64,000 bases of DNA from Micromonospora sp. Llam0 (GCF_003751085.1 NZ_RJJY01000001.1:434001-498000), one strand, 5' to 3'; shown: positions 43,272 through 53,683, numbered from the stretch's first letter. Numbers and translations: made by a program. Notes: generated from the sequence alone by a model not told the origin.

Positions 43272-44162
43272 GTGGACCCGAACCGAAACTACCCGGACGA
43301 CCCCGATCCCCGGTGGTACTCCGAGCGCACCTACGTCGATCCGTCCTGGCAATCCACCGAGTCGAGCAGCGACCGGCTCGGTGACGATCCGTTCGGCGGC
43401 ACCAGCCGGTACGCCAGCGGCGACGGTACCGGCGAACTGCGGGCCGCCCGGGCTGCCCGGGCGGATACGACGGAAGGGGGCCGACGGCGCGCGGTGCCGG
43501 AACCGGCGTCGGCACCGCCGTACGGGGCTCCGGCGTCGGCACCGCCGTTTGCTCCGCCGGCCTCGGCGCCGCCGTTTGCTCCGCCGACGTCGGCACCTCC
43601 CGGGTCGGCGAGCGGTCCACCGTTCGCGACCCCGGAGCCCCGGCCTGAGCCGGGTCTGGCGGTCGATTCCGGCCGACGGTCCGAGTCCGCGAGGCGGTCC
43701 GACCCCGGCCGGCGGTCCGAGGCGCGGCCGGATGAGTCGGCCAGTTCGGTCGACATTCCCACCGGGCTCATGCCGCCGGTCACCCCCCGTCCGGCCGGTG
43801 ATCCGCCGTCGATGGGGGAGTACGGCGGCCGGCGGGCACCGGCGGGCAGTGTCGTCAGCGACGGGGTGTACCGCAGTCGACGTCCTGCGCTGGGGATCCT
43901 GTTCGCCGTCCTGGTGATGATCTTCGAGGTGCCGGCGTTGCGGCTGTTGCTGGACGGAGCGTTCGCCGATCCGGCCGAGGTCGGCGCGGTGGTCGCCGGT
44001 ACGGCGCTGATGATCGGACTGCCCGCGTTCGGTATCGGTCTCTACGCGCTGGCCACCGGGGCGACCAAGGTGGGTTCCCCGGTCGAGGCGTGGCTGCGTC
44101 CGCCGACCGCGCATCTGCTGGTCGGCCTGCTGCTGTTCGTGGTGGCCGGACTCGCGGGCTGA
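43272..44162 (+). CDS. Proline-rich hypothetical membrane protein
   Basis: I do not recognise this 296-residue protein. Residues 1-195 are polar and disordered, with a tandem repeat of APPFAPP/SAPP units (about 78-115) and Arg/Ser-rich GRRSE units (about 135-155). Residues 200-296 contain three hydrophobic segments (ALGILFAVLVMIFEVPAL, VVAGTALMIGLPAFGIGLYAL and LLVGLLLFVVAGLAG). The GTG start is eight bases after TACGGT. It is divergent from yraN and ends before the rpsB leader. Confidence 0.75.
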   Translation: MDPNRNYPDDPDPRWYSERTYVDPSWQSTESSSDRLGDDPFGGTSRYASGDGTGELRAARAARADTTEGGRRRAVPEPASAPPYGAPASAPPFAPPASAPPFAPPTSAPPGSASGPPFATPEPRPEPGLAVDSGRRSESARRSDPGRRSEARPDESASSVDIPTGLMPPVTPRPAGDPPSMGEYGGRRAPAGSVVSDGVYRSRRPALGILFAVLVMIFEVPALRLLLDGAFADPAEVGAVVAGTALMIGLPAFGIGLYALATGATKVGSPVEAWLRPPTAHLLVGLLLFVVAGLAG

Positions 44163-44175
44163 ACCGTGCGGGCTG

Positions 44176-44193
44176 GCCGGGTCGCGACCCGGC
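44176..44193. promoter_or_regulatory. Perfect 18-base palindrome upstream of rpsB
   Basis: GCCGGGTCG followed by its exact complement spans 44176-44193. It starts 14 bases after the preceding stop, and a TACACT -10-like box (44202-44207) lies just downstream. It could be the terminator of the hypothetical gene or an operator over the rpsB promoter. Confidence 0.4.
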
Positions 44194-44385
44194 GCAGGGC
44201 GTACACTTGACAACCGGCGACCGCCTCGCGCGGTCGACCTCGCGCGCCCTTCTCCCCGGCGTCAGCCGTGGGGGCGACGGTCCCCTGGTCCTGATCACTC
44301 AGGCCCACCATGACCGCCGACCGGGCGCCAGGACGCCCGGCCGCCGGCCGGCGTGACAACCAGGGACATACAGGGAGAAGACACC

Positions 44386-45234
44386 ATGGCTGTGGTGACC
44401 ATGCGTCAGCTGCTGGAGAGCGGTGTGCACTTCGGGCACCAGACCCGGCGCTGGAACCCGAAGATGAAGCGGTTCATCTTCACTGAGCGTAACGGCATTT
44501 ACATCATCGACCTGCGCCAGACCCTCGACTACATCGAGAAGGCGTACACCTTCGTCCGTGACACGGTGGCCGACGGCGGCAACATCCTGTTCGTCGGGAC
44601 CAAGAAGCAGGCGCAGGAGGCCATTGCCGAGCAGGCGACCCGGGTCGGTCAGCCGTACGTCAACCACCGCTGGCTCGGCGGCATGCTGACCAACTTCCAG
44701 ACGGTGTACAAGCGACTGCAGCGGATGAAGGAGCTGGAGGCGCTGGACCTGACCGGCACCGCGCAGGGCTACACCAAGAAGGAGACCCTGCAGCTGTCCC
44801 GGGAGAAGGACAAGCTCAGCCGTACGCTCGGCGGCCTGCGGGACATGCAGAAGGTGCCGGCGGCGATCTGGGTCGTCGACACCAAGAAGGAGCACATCGC
44901 CGTTGACGAGGCCCGCAAGCTGGGCATTCCGGTGATCGCGGTGCTCGACACCAACTGCGACCCGGACGAGGTCGATTTCCCGATCCCGGGCAACGACGAC
45001 GCGATCCGCTCAGCTGAGCTGCTCACCCGGGTCGTCGCGGCCGCCGTGGCGGATGGTCTGATCGCCCGTTCCGGCAAGTCGCGTGGTGCCGAGGAGAAGC
45101 CGGAGCCGGGCGCCGTCGCCACCGACGAGCCGCTGCCCGAGTGGGAGCGCGAGCTGCTCGAGGGGCCGGCCAACAAGGAGAACGAGCCCTCGGCCGGCAA
45201 AGAGAACGAGCCCGCTGCCGCCGCTGCGGAATGA
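44386..45234 (+). CDS. rpsB: 30S ribosomal protein uS2
   Basis: uS2 is needed for bS1 binding and late 30S assembly. The 282-residue protein starts [29 protein letters not shown] and includes [19 protein letters not shown] and [13 protein letters not shown]. The C-terminal 45 residues are a Glu/Ala/Pro tail. ATG 44386 has AGGGAGAAG upstream; an ATG at 44353 would add an unlike 11 residues. A leader of about 200 bases precedes it. tsf follows 39 bases later, the conserved pair. Confidence 0.96.
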   Translation: MAVVTMRQLLESGVHFGHQTRRWNPKMKRFIFTERNGIYIIDLRQTLDYIEKAYTFVRDTVADGGNILFVGTKKQAQEAIAEQATRVGQPYVNHRWLGGMLTNFQTVYKRLQRMKELEALDLTGTAQGYTKKETLQLSREKDKLSRTLGGLRDMQKVPAAIWVVDTKKEHIAVDEARKLGIPVIAVLDTNCDPDEVDFPIPGNDDAIRSAELLTRVVAAAVADGLIARSGKSRGAEEKPEPGAVATDEPLPEWERELLEGPANKENEPSAGKENEPAAAAAE

Positions 45235-45273
45235 CGACCACCCAAGCCGTCTGACGAGACTGAAGAGAGAGTC

Positions 45274-46104
45274 ATGTCCAACTTCACCGCCGCGGACGTC
45301 AAGAAGCTCCGCGACCTCACCGGCGCCGGCATGATGGACTGCAAGAAGGCACTGCAGGAGGCCGAGGGCGACTTCGACAAGGCCGTCGAGATCCTGCGGA
45401 TAAAGGGTGCCAAGGACGTCGGAAAGCGGGCCGGACGCACCGCCGCGAACGGATTGGTGGCCCACGCCGGGTCGGCGCTGCTGGAGCTCAACTGCGAGAC
45501 CGACTTCGTCGCCAAGAACACCGACTTCATCGATTTCGCGCAGTTGCTGGTCGAGCACGGCGAGCAGATCAAGGCCACCGACGCGGAGGCGCTGCTCGGC
45601 TCCACCCTGCCGGACGGCCGGCCGGTCGCTGACGCGGTCCAGGAGCAGTCCGCCAAGATCGGCGAGAAGCTGGTGCTCAACCGGTTCGCCCGGCTCGACG
45701 GCGCCGTCACGGTCTATCTGCACCGCAAGGCGCAGGACCTGCCGCCGCAGGTGGGCGTCCTGGTGGCGTACTCCGGCAAGGAGGACGAGGCGGCCGACGC
45801 CGACGCCCGCGGTGTGGCGATGCAGATCGCCGCGATGCGGCCGCGCTTCCTCACCCGTGAGGAGGTGCCGGCGGAGACGGTCGAGTCGGAGCGCCGGATC
45901 GCCGAGCAGACGGCCCGCGAGGAGGGCAAGCCGGAAGCGGCCATGTCCAAGATCATCGAGGGTCGGGTGAACGCCTTCTTCAAGGACTTCGTCCTGCTGG
46001 AGCAGGCTTCGGTGGCGGACAACAAGAAGACGGTCAAGAAGGTGCTGGCCGAGGCCGGCATCGACGTGACTGGTTTCGTCCGGTTCGAGGTCGGCCAGGC
46101 CTGA
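45274..46104 (+). CDS. tsf: Elongation factor Ts
   Basis: EF-Ts exchanges GDP for GTP on EF-Tu. The 276-residue protein has the UBA-like N-terminus with [16 protein letters not shown] (about 10-25) and the core with [10 protein letters not shown] (about 70-79). Two dimerisation-type subdomains follow. ATG 45274 has AAGAGAGAG upstream. A strong hairpin lies about 85 bases after the stop. Confidence 0.96.
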   Translation: MSNFTAADVKKLRDLTGAGMMDCKKALQEAEGDFDKAVEILRIKGAKDVGKRAGRTAANGLVAHAGSALLELNCETDFVAKNTDFIDFAQLLVEHGEQIKATDAEALLGSTLPDGRPVADAVQEQSAKIGEKLVLNRFARLDGAVTVYLHRKAQDLPPQVGVLVAYSGKEDEAADADARGVAMQIAAMRPRFLTREEVPAETVESERRIAEQTAREEGKPEAAMSKIIEGRVNAFFKDFVLLEQASVADNKKTVKKVLAEAGIDVTGFVRFEVGQA

Positions 46105-46188
46105 GCCGGTCCGGGCCGGGTGTCCGGCGTGCCGGCCGGTCGGCGACCGGCGCAGCCCGGTCCCCGGTGAGGATCGAGACGATCGACA

Positions 46189-46230
46189 GAGGAGGCCGTT
46201 GGTGTACGTGACAGGCACCACGGCCTCCTC
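46189..46230 (+). terminator. Hairpin between tsf and pyrH
   Basis: GAGGAGGCCG (46189-46198) pairs with CGGCCTCCTC (46221-46230), with an inner GGTG/CACC stem. It probably ends the rpsB-tsf transcript, with pyrH read from a new promoter (a TAGTGT lies at about 46236). Confidence 0.65.
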
Positions 46231-46296
46231 GTTCCGTAGTGTGAGCACGAGGGTGAGTACGGCGGCGCTGAGGGCAGCTAGCGAAGGGCGGGTCGG

Positions 46297-47064
46297 ATGA
46301 CGCAGGTAATGAGTGGACACACGCTGGCGGCGGACGACCCGACCGCGCCCCCACCCGGGCGGTCCCGGCGGGTGGTGCTGAAACTGTCCGGTGAGGTATT
46401 CGGCGGCGGAGCGATCGGCGTCGACCCGGACGTGGTGCAGGACATCGCCCGGCAGATCGCGACTGTCTCCCGGCTCGGGGTCCAGGTTTCGGTGGTGGTC
46501 GGCGGCGGCAACTTCTTCCGCGGTGCCGAGCTGCAGAAGCGCGGCATGGACCGGGCCCGGGCCGACTACATGGGCATGCTGGGCACCGTGATGAACTGCC
46601 TGGCCCTGCAGGACTTCCTGGAAAAGGAGGGCGTCGAGACCCGGGTGCAGAGCGCCATCACGATGGCCCAGGTCGCGGAGCCGTACATCCCGCTGCGTGC
46701 GATCCGGCACCTGGAAAAGGGCCGTGTGGTGATCTTCGGCGCGGGTGCCGGGATGCCGTACTTCTCCACCGACACCGTCTCGGCGCAGCGTGCCCTGGAG
46801 ATCCACGCCGACGTGGTGCTGATGAGCAAGAACGGCGTTGACGGGGTGTACACCGCCGATCCACGGACCGACCCGACCGCCAGCAAGCTCGACACGGTGA
46901 CCTTCGCCGAGGCGCTGCGGCGCGGGCTGCGGGTCGCCGACGCTGCGGCGTTCAGCCTCTGCATGGACAACGACCTGCCGATGTTGGTCTTCGGCGCGCA
47001 GGGCGACGACACGATCGTGCGCGCGGTCGCCGGTGAGCGCATCGGTACCTTGATCACTACCTGA
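46297..47064 (+). CDS. pyrH: Uridylate kinase (UMP kinase)
   Basis: PyrH makes UDP from UMP. The 255-residue protein has the amino-acid-kinase fold with [11 protein letters not shown] (about 27-37), [10 protein letters not shown] (about 67-76), [13 protein letters not shown] and [13 protein letters not shown]. The first 25 residues are an extra Pro/Asp-rich stretch. ATG 46297 is used; there is no strong ribosome site, only GGGCGG. It heads pyrH-frr-cdsA. Confidence 0.95.
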   Translation: MTQVMSGHTLAADDPTAPPPGRSRRVVLKLSGEVFGGGAIGVDPDVVQDIARQIATVSRLGVQVSVVVGGGNFFRGAELQKRGMDRARADYMGMLGTVMNCLALQDFLEKEGVETRVQSAITMAQVAEPYIPLRAIRHLEKGRVVIFGAGAGMPYFSTDTVSAQRALEIHADVVLMSKNGVDGVYTADPRTDPTASKLDTVTFAEALRRGLRVADAAAFSLCMDNDLPMLVFGAQGDDTIVRAVAGERIGTLITT

Positions 47065-47143
47065 CCGGCGGGGCCGCGCGGCGGATCCGTACCGGCAGGT
47101 GCCAGCAGGGACACCGGACCATCAGAAGGAGGCGACGGAACAG

Positions 47144-47701
47144 GTGATCGAGGAGACTCTGCTCGAAGCAGAGGAGAAGATGGAGCGCGCCGTCGAGCAC
47201 GCCAAGGAGGAGCTCGGCGCGATCAGGACCGGTCGGGCCACTCCGGCGATGTTCTCCCGCATCGTGCTCGACTACTACGGGACCCCGACGCCGATCACCC
47301 AGATGGCATCCGTCGGTGTGCCCGAGCCGCGGATGGCCATCGTCAAGCCGTACGACATGTCGCAGCTCGCCGCGATGGAGAAGGCGATCCGCGACTCGGA
47401 CCTCGGAGTCAACCCCAACAACGAGGGGACCCAGCTCCGGATCCTGCTGCCGCAGATGACCGAGGACCGTCGGCGAGAGATGATCAAGGTGGCGCGCGGC
47501 AAGGGCGAGGACGCCAAGGTCGCCATCCGCAACGTCCGCCGCAAGGCCAAGGAAGAACTCGACCGCATCGTCAAGGACGGCGAGGCCGGCGAGGACGAGG
47601 GACGCCGGGCCGAGAAGGAGCTGGACGATCTCACTCACCGGTACGTGTCGAGCGTCGACGATCTGGTCAAACACAAGGAAACCGAGCTGCTCGAGGTCTG
47701 A
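47144..47701 (+). CDS. frr: Ribosome recycling factor
   Basis: RRF splits post-termination ribosomes with EF-G. The 185-residue protein has the three-helix domain and the hairpin domain, with AIRTGRATP (about 27-35), [18 protein letters not shown] and [20 protein letters not shown] 47144 has AAGGAGG ten bases upstream and gives the family length. The stop overlaps the cdsA ATG (TGATG at 47699-47703). Confidence 0.96.
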   Translation: MIEETLLEAEEKMERAVEHAKEELGAIRTGRATPAMFSRIVLDYYGTPTPITQMASVGVPEPRMAIVKPYDMSQLAAMEKAIRDSDLGVNPNNEGTQLRILLPQMTEDRRREMIKVARGKGEDAKVAIRNVRRKAKEELDRIVKDGEAGEDEGRRAEKELDDLTHRYVSSVDDLVKHKETELLEV

Positions 47702-49089
47702 TGTCCTACCCCGAGACCGCTGGCGGCGATCAACCGGACGCTCGAACGAGGGCGCGGCACCCCGGCGCCGCGCCCGAACCGTCAGCTCCGGAGACCCGTA
47801 ACGGCTACCCGCTGGCCGAGCGGTCCCAGCCGTACGGCGGCCCGAACGGATTGCCCGGCCCCGGTTACGGCGGTACCGCGTACGGCGGTGCGGCCCACGG
47901 CGGTCCCGTCCCCACCGGGCCGTACACCGGTACCGGGGAATTCCCGTACGCCGGTCCCCGCCTCGGCAACGGTGGTCTGCCGCAGACCGGTGCGTCGACC
48001 GGTAACGGTCACGGCACCGGGCACTGGTCGACCGGGTACCCGGACGGCGAGCAGGCAGAGCCGTCGACGGACCCGGCCCCGCAGGCGGAATCCGACAGTT
48101 CGGCAGCGCGCCGGCGGGCCGGCGCACGACGCCGTCGATCCGGCCGGGTCGGTCCGGCCCGGCCGGCGACCGAACGCTCCGACCCGGATCAGCCGGTGTC
48201 GGAGCCGATCGACCCCCGTCGGGCCGGTCAGGACCCGTCCGGCGAGGCCGGGAACGCATCGCCGTCGGCCGACCGCCGGCCGTCGGCGGGCCGTAATCTG
48301 CCGGCCGCCATCGGCGTCGGCCTCGGGCTGGTCGTCGTGGTCCTCGGTTCGTTGTTCCTGTGGCGGCCAGCCTTCCTGGTCGTCCTGCTGGCCGCCGTCA
48401 GCCTGGGCACCTGGGAGATGATCCGGGCGGTGCGTACCAGCGGCGCCCGCCCGCCGACGACTCCGTTGCTCGCCGGTGGCGCGCTGATGTCCGTGTTGGC
48501 TTGGCGGATCGGCCCGGACGCTCTGGCGCTCGGGCTGCTGGTGACGGTCCTGGCGATGCTGATCTGGCGGCTGGGCGACGGACCGTCCGGGTATCAGCGG
48601 GACGCCGCCACGGCCACGCTGATCGCGGTCTACGTCCCGTTTCTCGGCGGCTTCGCCGCGTTGCTGGCCAGTCGGCCGGATGGCGACCTGCAGATTCTGG
48701 TCACCCTGGGCGCGGTGATCCTCTCCGATACCGGTGGCTATGCCGCTGGTGTCTTCTACGGCAGGCACCGGATGGCGCCGACGATCAGCCCGAAGAAGTC
48801 CTGGGAAGGCTTCGCCGGGTCGGTGGCCGCCGCCGGGATCGGCAGCGCGGTGCTGCTCTTTCTGCTGCTCGACGTCATGCCGCTGTGGGGGGCGCTGTTC
48901 GGCGTGGCGGTGTCGGTCGCGGCCGTGCTGGGGGACCTCGGCGAGTCCATGCTCAAGCGGGATCTCGGGGTCAAGGACATGAGCAACCTGCTACCCGGAC
49001 ACGGCGGGCTGATGGACCGGCTCGACTCGATCCTGTTCGCGTTGCCGGTCTCCTACCTCGTGCTGTCGTTGATCGCCCTGGCCGGCTGA
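47701..49089 (+). CDS. cdsA: Phosphatidate cytidylyltransferase CdsA
   Basis: CdsA makes CDP-diacylglycerol, the branch point of phospholipid synthesis. The 462-residue protein has about 195 disordered N-terminal residues (Gly/Pro/Tyr then Arg-rich) not present in E. coli CdsA. About eight membrane segments follow, and then the family signature ending in the region from [20 protein letters not shown] to GGLMDRLDS. The catalytic SDTGGY is also present. It overlaps frr by one base. rlmN follows. Confidence 0.94.
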   Translation: MSYPETAGGDQPDARTRARHPGAAPEPSAPETRNGYPLAERSQPYGGPNGLPGPGYGGTAYGGAAHGGPVPTGPYTGTGEFPYAGPRLGNGGLPQTGASTGNGHGTGHWSTGYPDGEQAEPSTDPAPQAESDSSAARRRAGARRRRSGRVGPARPATERSDPDQPVSEPIDPRRAGQDPSGEAGNASPSADRRPSAGRNLPAAIGVGLGLVVVVLGSLFLWRPAFLVVLLAAVSLGTWEMIRAVRTSGARPPTTPLLAGGALMSVLAWRIGPDALALGLLVTVLAMLIWRLGDGPSGYQRDAATATLIAVYVPFLGGFAALLASRPDGDLQILVTLGAVILSDTGGYAAGVFYGRHRMAPTISPKKSWEGFAGSVAAAGIGSAVLLFLLLDVMPLWGALFGVAVSVAAVLGDLGESMLKRDLGVKDMSNLLPGHGGLMDRLDSILFALPVSYLVLSLIALAG

Positions 49090-49172
49090 GCGGTCGATCA
49101 GAAGGGGCGGCCGGTCGATCCGCCCACCGTGGCGAGCCGGCCACGGCGGGATCGTGGGAGACTGGTCCTGCC

Positions 49173-50300
49173 ATGAGAAGCCTGCCGCTGACCCCGAGCC
49201 GTCCGGTGACCGCCGCGTCCGATGGTCGCCCCGCCCTGCCGCCCCAGCACCTGGCCGATCTTGACCTCGGCCAGCGGCAGACGTTGCTGGCCGGGCTCGG
49301 TCAGCCCGCGTACCGGGCCAAGCAGGTCTCCACCCACTACTTCGGCCGGCTGACCCGGGACCCGCAGGCGATGACGGATCTGCCGGCCACCGTCCGGTCC
49401 GGGGTCGCCGAGCGGCTGCTGCCGACCCTGCTCACTCCGGTGCGCGAAAGCGCGTGTGACAGCGGCGCCACCCGCAAGGCGCTCTGGCGGTTGCACGACG
49501 GAGCCCTGGTGGAGAGCGTGTTGATGGGTTACCCGGACCGGGTGACCGTCTGCGTGTCCAGCCAGGCCGGGTGCGGGATGGCCTGTCCGTTCTGTGCCAC
49601 CGGTCAGGCCGGGCTGACTCGAAACCTGTCCACCGCTGAGATCGTCGACCAGGTCGTCCACCTCGCGGGGGTGGCCGCGGCGGGTGGCGTCACCGGTTCA
49701 CCGCCCCGGCTGTCGCACGTCGTCTTCATGGGGATGGGCGAACCGTTGGCCAACTACGGCCGGGTGATCGCCGCCGTCCGACGGCTCTGCGCGCCATCAC
49801 CGGAAGGGCTGGGCCTGTCACAGCGGCACCTGACGGTCTCGACCGTCGGACTGGTGCCGGCAATGCGGCGTCTCGCCGGGGAAGACCTATCGGTGACTCT
49901 TGCGCTGTCGTTGCATGCGCCCGATGATGATCTGCGCGACGAACTCGTGCCAGTCAACCAACGGTGGAAGGTCGCCGAAGTCCTGGACGCCGCGTGGGAA
50001 TACGCGGACCGTACGGGCCGGCGGGTGTCCATCGAGTACGCGATGATCCGGGATGTGAACGACCAGCCATGGCGAGCCGATCTACTGGGTCGATTGCTGG
50101 CTGGTCGCATGGCCCACGTGAATCTCATTCCGCTCAATCCGACTCCGGGCAGTCGTTGGGACGCCAGTCCCAAGCCGGTCGAGCGGGAATTCGTTCGTCG
50201 GCTGCGTACGGCCGGTGTCGCGGTGACCGTGCGCGACACCCGGGGCCGGGAGATCGACGGAGCATGCGGGCAGCTTGCGGCCGCTGAGACGGCGTCATGA
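49173..50300 (+). CDS. rlmN: 23S rRNA/tRNA (adenine-C2)-methyltransferase RlmN
   Basis: RlmN is a radical-SAM enzyme that methylates A2503 of 23S rRNA and A37 of some tRNAs. The 375-residue protein has the 4Fe-4S motif C-x3-C-x2-C in CGMACPFC (Cys134, 138, 141), GMGEPLANY, and the second methyl-carrying Cys near the C-terminus in GACGQL. ATG 49173 gives the family start; the frame is open further upstream within cdsA. Confidence 0.95.
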   Translation: MRSLPLTPSRPVTAASDGRPALPPQHLADLDLGQRQTLLAGLGQPAYRAKQVSTHYFGRLTRDPQAMTDLPATVRSGVAERLLPTLLTPVRESACDSGATRKALWRLHDGALVESVLMGYPDRVTVCVSSQAGCGMACPFCATGQAGLTRNLSTAEIVDQVVHLAGVAAAGGVTGSPPRLSHVVFMGMGEPLANYGRVIAAVRRLCAPSPEGLGLSQRHLTVSTVGLVPAMRRLAGEDLSVTLALSLHAPDDDLRDELVPVNQRWKVAEVLDAAWEYADRTGRRVSIEYAMIRDVNDQPWRADLLGRLLAGRMAHVNLIPLNPTPGSRWDASPKPVEREFVRRLRTAGVAVTVRDTRGREIDGACGQLAAAETAS

Positions 50301-50337
50301 GCTACCGGTGTGATCAGCGAGTGAATCAGGAGACGTA

Positions 50338-51483
50338 GTGGCGAGTCAGGGACAGCGCTTCCGGCGCCGGGCGCTTCGTCGGGGCTACAAGGTCGACGAA
50401 GTGGATGCCTTCCTCGACCGTGTCGAGGCCACACTCGCCGGCGAGCCGGTCGGGTCACCGGTTTCCGCGCAGGAAGTGCACGATGTCGTATTCAGAGTCC
50501 GGTTCAACGGCTACGACGAATGGCAGGTCGACCTGCACCTGGACCGGGTGGAACGACAGCTCGCCGAGCTGGAGGAGCGCGGCCCGGCCGGTCGTGGCGC
50601 GGACACCCGTGCTGGCGGGCCCGACCGGCTGACCCCGGCCGGGCGTGACGATCGCCCGGTGCCGTCGGCCGCCGCCGCGCTGCCGCCGCGGCCGATGCCT
50701 GGTCAGCCTGGGCCGATGCCCGGTCAGCCCAGGCCGGCCCCCGATCCGTACGGTCACTATGCCGACCAGCCGACCGGAAGTTACGGCCGCTACGAGGACC
50801 CCCGGGGCGGCTACCCGCCGGGCGCTCCGGCCGGCGGCCCGCCGGTCTCGGCTCCGGGCGGGCCGCACCGCGGATTCGGCCCCGGCCCGGACGGTCGGTT
50901 CGACGGCTTCGAGCAGGGCCGGCACGGCAAGGCCGACATGACGGCCGAGATCTACTTCCCGGATCGGCGATCTGGCCCGTCCGGTCCGCCGCCGGGTGGA
51001 CACCCCGGTCATCCTGGAATGGGCGGTTCTCCGGGCATGGGCGGTTCCCCGGGCAGCCACCCGGGGATGGCAGGCGGCCACCCCGGCATGGGTGGCCCTC
51101 CCGGCGGTGGCCACCCGGGCATGACGGGCGGCCATCCGGCGATGCCGGGTCAGCCCGGTGTCGGCGGATACCCGGGTGGGCCGGGCGGCCCCGGCCCCGT
51201 GCCGGGCGGACCGGCGGGACCGTCCGGTGGTGGCAGCCTGCAGCGGGTGGACCAGATCCGGCGGACCTTCCAGGTACGCCGGTTCGGCAGCGGCTACGAC
51301 CCGGCGCAGGTGGACCGGCTGTTCGAGGAAATCCTCACCGCGATGGCCGGTCGGGGACCGATGCCGGTGGACACGGCGGAACTCGACACGGTGCAGTTCG
51401 GGCTGGTCACCGGCGGCTACTTCGAGGCCGAGGTCGACGCCGCGCTGAAGGAGGTGCAGGACATCCTGCAGCGCGGCCGCTGA
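50338..51483 (+). CDS. DivIVA-domain protein with Gly/Pro-rich centre
   Basis: The 381-residue protein has DivIVA-like motifs at both ends: FRRRALRRGYKVDEVDAFLDRV (residues about 7-28, shown in part: RRGYKVDEVDAFLDRV) and, near 300-325, FQVRRFGSGYDPAQVDRLFEEI. Each is followed by a second half-motif (VRFNGYDEWQVDLHLDRV and FGLVTGGYFEAEVDAAL). The centre (about 100-290) is low-complexity Gly/Pro/His with HPGMGG-like repeats. A role at membranes or poles is inferred from the motif. GTG 50338 is 37 bases after rlmN. No ordered coiled coil like DivIVA/Wag31 is present. Confidence 0.8.
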   Translation: MASQGQRFRRRALRRGYKVDEVDAFLDRVEATLAGEPVGSPVSAQEVHDVVFRVRFNGYDEWQVDLHLDRVERQLAELEERGPAGRGADTRAGGPDRLTPAGRDDRPVPSAAAALPPRPMPGQPGPMPGQPRPAPDPYGHYADQPTGSYGRYEDPRGGYPPGAPAGGPPVSAPGGPHRGFGPGPDGRFDGFEQGRHGKADMTAEIYFPDRRSGPSGPPPGGHPGHPGMGGSPGMGGSPGSHPGMAGGHPGMGGPPGGGHPGMTGGHPAMPGQPGVGGYPGGPGGPGPVPGGPAGPSGGGSLQRVDQIRRTFQVRRFGSGYDPAQVDRLFEEILTAMAGRGPMPVDTAELDTVQFGLVTGGYFEAEVDAALKEVQDILQRGR

Positions 51484-51546
51484 CCGCCGGCTGCGGCCGC
51501 CCCGGCCGGATCAGCGCCAGCGGTCACCGGCCGAGCCCGGCACCGG

Positions 51547-51768
51547 TCAGGATCGTAGGCCGTTGCGTCGTAGCACGGCGTCGCCGACGACGATGGTCAG
51601 CAGTCCGACGGCCAGTCCGATCAGCCAGATGTCCTCGACGCGGCCCTCATGGTTGCCGATCAGCATGGAGAGCAACACCAACGCCGAAACGACAGCACCG
51701 ATCCGCCCCAACTTGCGATGGCCCGGCTTGTGCTGGTCGGGTGAGGTCACCGGCTCGGTTCCGGCCAC
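51547..51768 (-). CDS. DUF2631 small membrane protein
   Basis: The 73-residue protein has a polar N-terminus (MAGTEPVTSPDQHKPGHRK) and two hydrophobic segments separated by NHEGRVEDIW. This matches the actinobacterial DUF2631 family, found near dxr-ispG. GTG 51768 has AAGGAGGA eight bases upstream. No function is known. Confidence 0.85.
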   Translation of the reverse strand: MAGTEPVTSPDQHKPGHRKLGRIGAVVSALVLLSMLIGNHEGRVEDIWLIGLAVGLLTIVVGDAVLRRNGLRS

Positions 51769-52019
51769 GGCTGGTCCTCCTTCTCGAACCGGTCCGTTCC
51801 GATGAACGGAGCCCGGTCACTCGCATGGATCCCGCCCAGTCTGGCATGGTGCCGGCGGGCGCGGCATCGGGACCCCGCCAGGGGATCCGCGCCAGCGCCG
51901 GGTGATCCGGGCAGGCAGAGCCGGGAGCCAGCGGATCCGGACGTCGCCAGACGGGTCGACTGCTGCCTCCGGTAGCGTCTGCGGCGTACACATCGCTTGT
52001 GACCGAGGGGGTCTGTACG

Positions 52020-53612
52020 GTGCGACTGACGGGTACCGGGCACGCCAGTATGCGGATCGACACGGCTGCGGGCAGCATCCTGTGCGACCCGTGGGTCAAC
52101 CCGGCCTACTTCGCCTCGTGGTTCCCCTTCCCGGACAACTCCCAGCTGGACTGGGAATCCCTCGGCCAGGTCGACTATCTGTACGTCTCCCACCTGCACC
52201 GGGACCACTTCGACGCGGCGCACCTGAAGCGCTTCGTGTCAAAGAAGGCGACCGTGTTGCTGCCCGAGTACCCCACCTCGGAGCTGGAGGACGAGCTGCG
52301 TGAGCTCGGCTTCACCAGCTTCCTGCGGACGAAGACCAATGAGGTGGTCGAGCTGGACGGCGGCCTCAACGTCATGATCCAGGCGTTGACCAGCCCGACC
52401 GACGGCCCGATCGGTGACTCGTCGCTGTGGGTCGAACACGACGGCGTCCGGCTGCTCAACCAGAACGACGCCCGCCCCACCGATTTGTCGGTCTTCGCCG
52501 CGCTCGGCCACGTGCACGCCCACCTGCTGCAGTTCTCGGGTGCCATCTGGTACCCGATGGTCTACGAGCTGCCCACCAACGCCAAGACCGCGTTCGGCAA
52601 GCAGAAGCGGGAGCGCCAGTTCGACCGCACCTGGCGGTACATCGACGACCTGAAGGCGTCGTACGTCTTCCCGATCGCCGGGCCGCCCTGCTTCCTCGAC
52701 GACGCGCTGTGGCAGTTCAACGACATCCACGGCGACGAGGGCAACATCTTCCCCGACCAGCAGGTCTTCCTGTCCGAGTACGCCAAGGTCGGCGGCACCA
52801 ACGCAGTGGTGCTGCTGCCCGGCTCGGTCGCCGAAGTCACCGCCGACGACTGCCGCACCAGCCACCCGCAGCCGGTCGACGAGTTCTTCGCCAACAAGCA
52901 GGCCCACCTGGTCGAGATGCGGGAGCGCAAGCGCCCGGTCATCGAGGCCGAGAAGGCCTCCTGGCGGCACCCGGAGATCGACGTGCTGGCCGAGATGAAA
53001 CGTCGGATCGAGCCGTTGCTGGAGGAGTCGGTCTACCTGGCCAAAGGCGTCGGCGGCCCGGTCCGGTTCGACCTGGTCGACTACGACGGCGAGTCGGTCG
53101 AGTCGATCGTGGTGGACTTTCCCGGCAAGCAGGTGCGGCCGTACGCCGACGAGAAGGTCCGCTACCGGTTCCGCACCGAGCGGGCCCTGGTGGAGCACCT
53201 GCTGCACACCGGCGAGGTCGACTGGGTCAACTCGCTGTTCCTGTCCTGCCGGTTCTCCGCCGCGCGGATCGGCCAGTACAACGAGTTCGTGTACGCGTTC
53301 TTCAAGTGTCTGTCCACCGAGCGGCTGCAGTACGCCGAGGGCTGGTACGCCGAGCAACGCCCGGACGCCGAGGACGTCAAGATCGGTGACTGGATCGTGC
53401 AGCGCCGCTGCCCGCACCTGAAGGCCGACCTGACCCGGTTCGGCATCATCGACGGTGACCAGCTCACCTGCCAGCTGCACGGCTGGCGGTTCGACCTGAC
53501 CAGCGGGCGATGCCTGACCAGTGTCGGGCACGAGATCCGGGCCCGGCGGGCCGGCACCCCGGCACCGGTGGAGTCGCAGACCCCGGCCGGCGAGCCGGCG
53601 GCGCAGGCCTAG
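52020..53612 (+). CDS. Metallo-beta-lactamase-fold / Rieske [2Fe-2S] fusion protein
   Basis: The protein of about 530 residues joins an N-terminal MBL-fold hydrolase (SHLHRDHFD, about 57-65; His, His, Asp, His of the di-metal site) to a C-terminal Rieske domain (CPHLKAD ... CQLHGWRFD, about 465-500; C-x-H and C-x2-H cluster ligands). The combination recalls CMP-sialic acid hydroxylase (CMAH), though there the Rieske domain comes first. GTG 52020 has GAGGGGG eight bases upstream; GTG 51999 is an alternative that adds seven residues. Reaction unknown. It ends 30 bases before an insertion sequence. Confidence 0.85.
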   Translation: MRLTGTGHASMRIDTAAGSILCDPWVNPAYFASWFPFPDNSQLDWESLGQVDYLYVSHLHRDHFDAAHLKRFVSKKATVLLPEYPTSELEDELRELGFTSFLRTKTNEVVELDGGLNVMIQALTSPTDGPIGDSSLWVEHDGVRLLNQNDARPTDLSVFAALGHVHAHLLQFSGAIWYPMVYELPTNAKTAFGKQKRERQFDRTWRYIDDLKASYVFPIAGPPCFLDDALWQFNDIHGDEGNIFPDQQVFLSEYAKVGGTNAVVLLPGSVAEVTADDCRTSHPQPVDEFFANKQAHLVEMRERKRPVIEAEKASWRHPEIDVLAEMKRRIEPLLEESVYLAKGVGGPVRFDLVDYDGESVESIVVDFPGKQVRPYADEKVRYRFRTERALVEHLLHTGEVDWVNSLFLSCRFSAARIGQYNEFVYAFFKCLSTERLQYAEGWYAEQRPDAEDVKIGDWIVQRRCPHLKADLTRFGIIDGDQLTCQLHGWRFDLTSGRCLTSVGHEIRARRAGTPAPVESQTPAGEPAAQA

Positions 53613-53638
53613 CACCCGAAACGTCCGCCGCGACGCGA

Positions 53639-53642
53639 CTAG
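53639..53642. repeat. Left target-site duplication (CTAG) of the insertion sequence
   Basis: CTAG flanks the left end and is repeated at 55312-55315. A 4-base YTAR target is known for the IS701 family. Confidence 0.8.
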
Positions 53643-53659
53643 CTTGATTTTTAACCCGT
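53643..53659 (+). repeat. Left terminal inverted repeat
   Basis: CTTGATTTTTAACCCGT matches the complement of the right end (CTTGATCTTTAACCTGT) at 15 of 17 positions. Confidence 0.85.
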
Positions 53660-53683
53660 CGGTGGCGGGCGCCGGTTGCTCCT

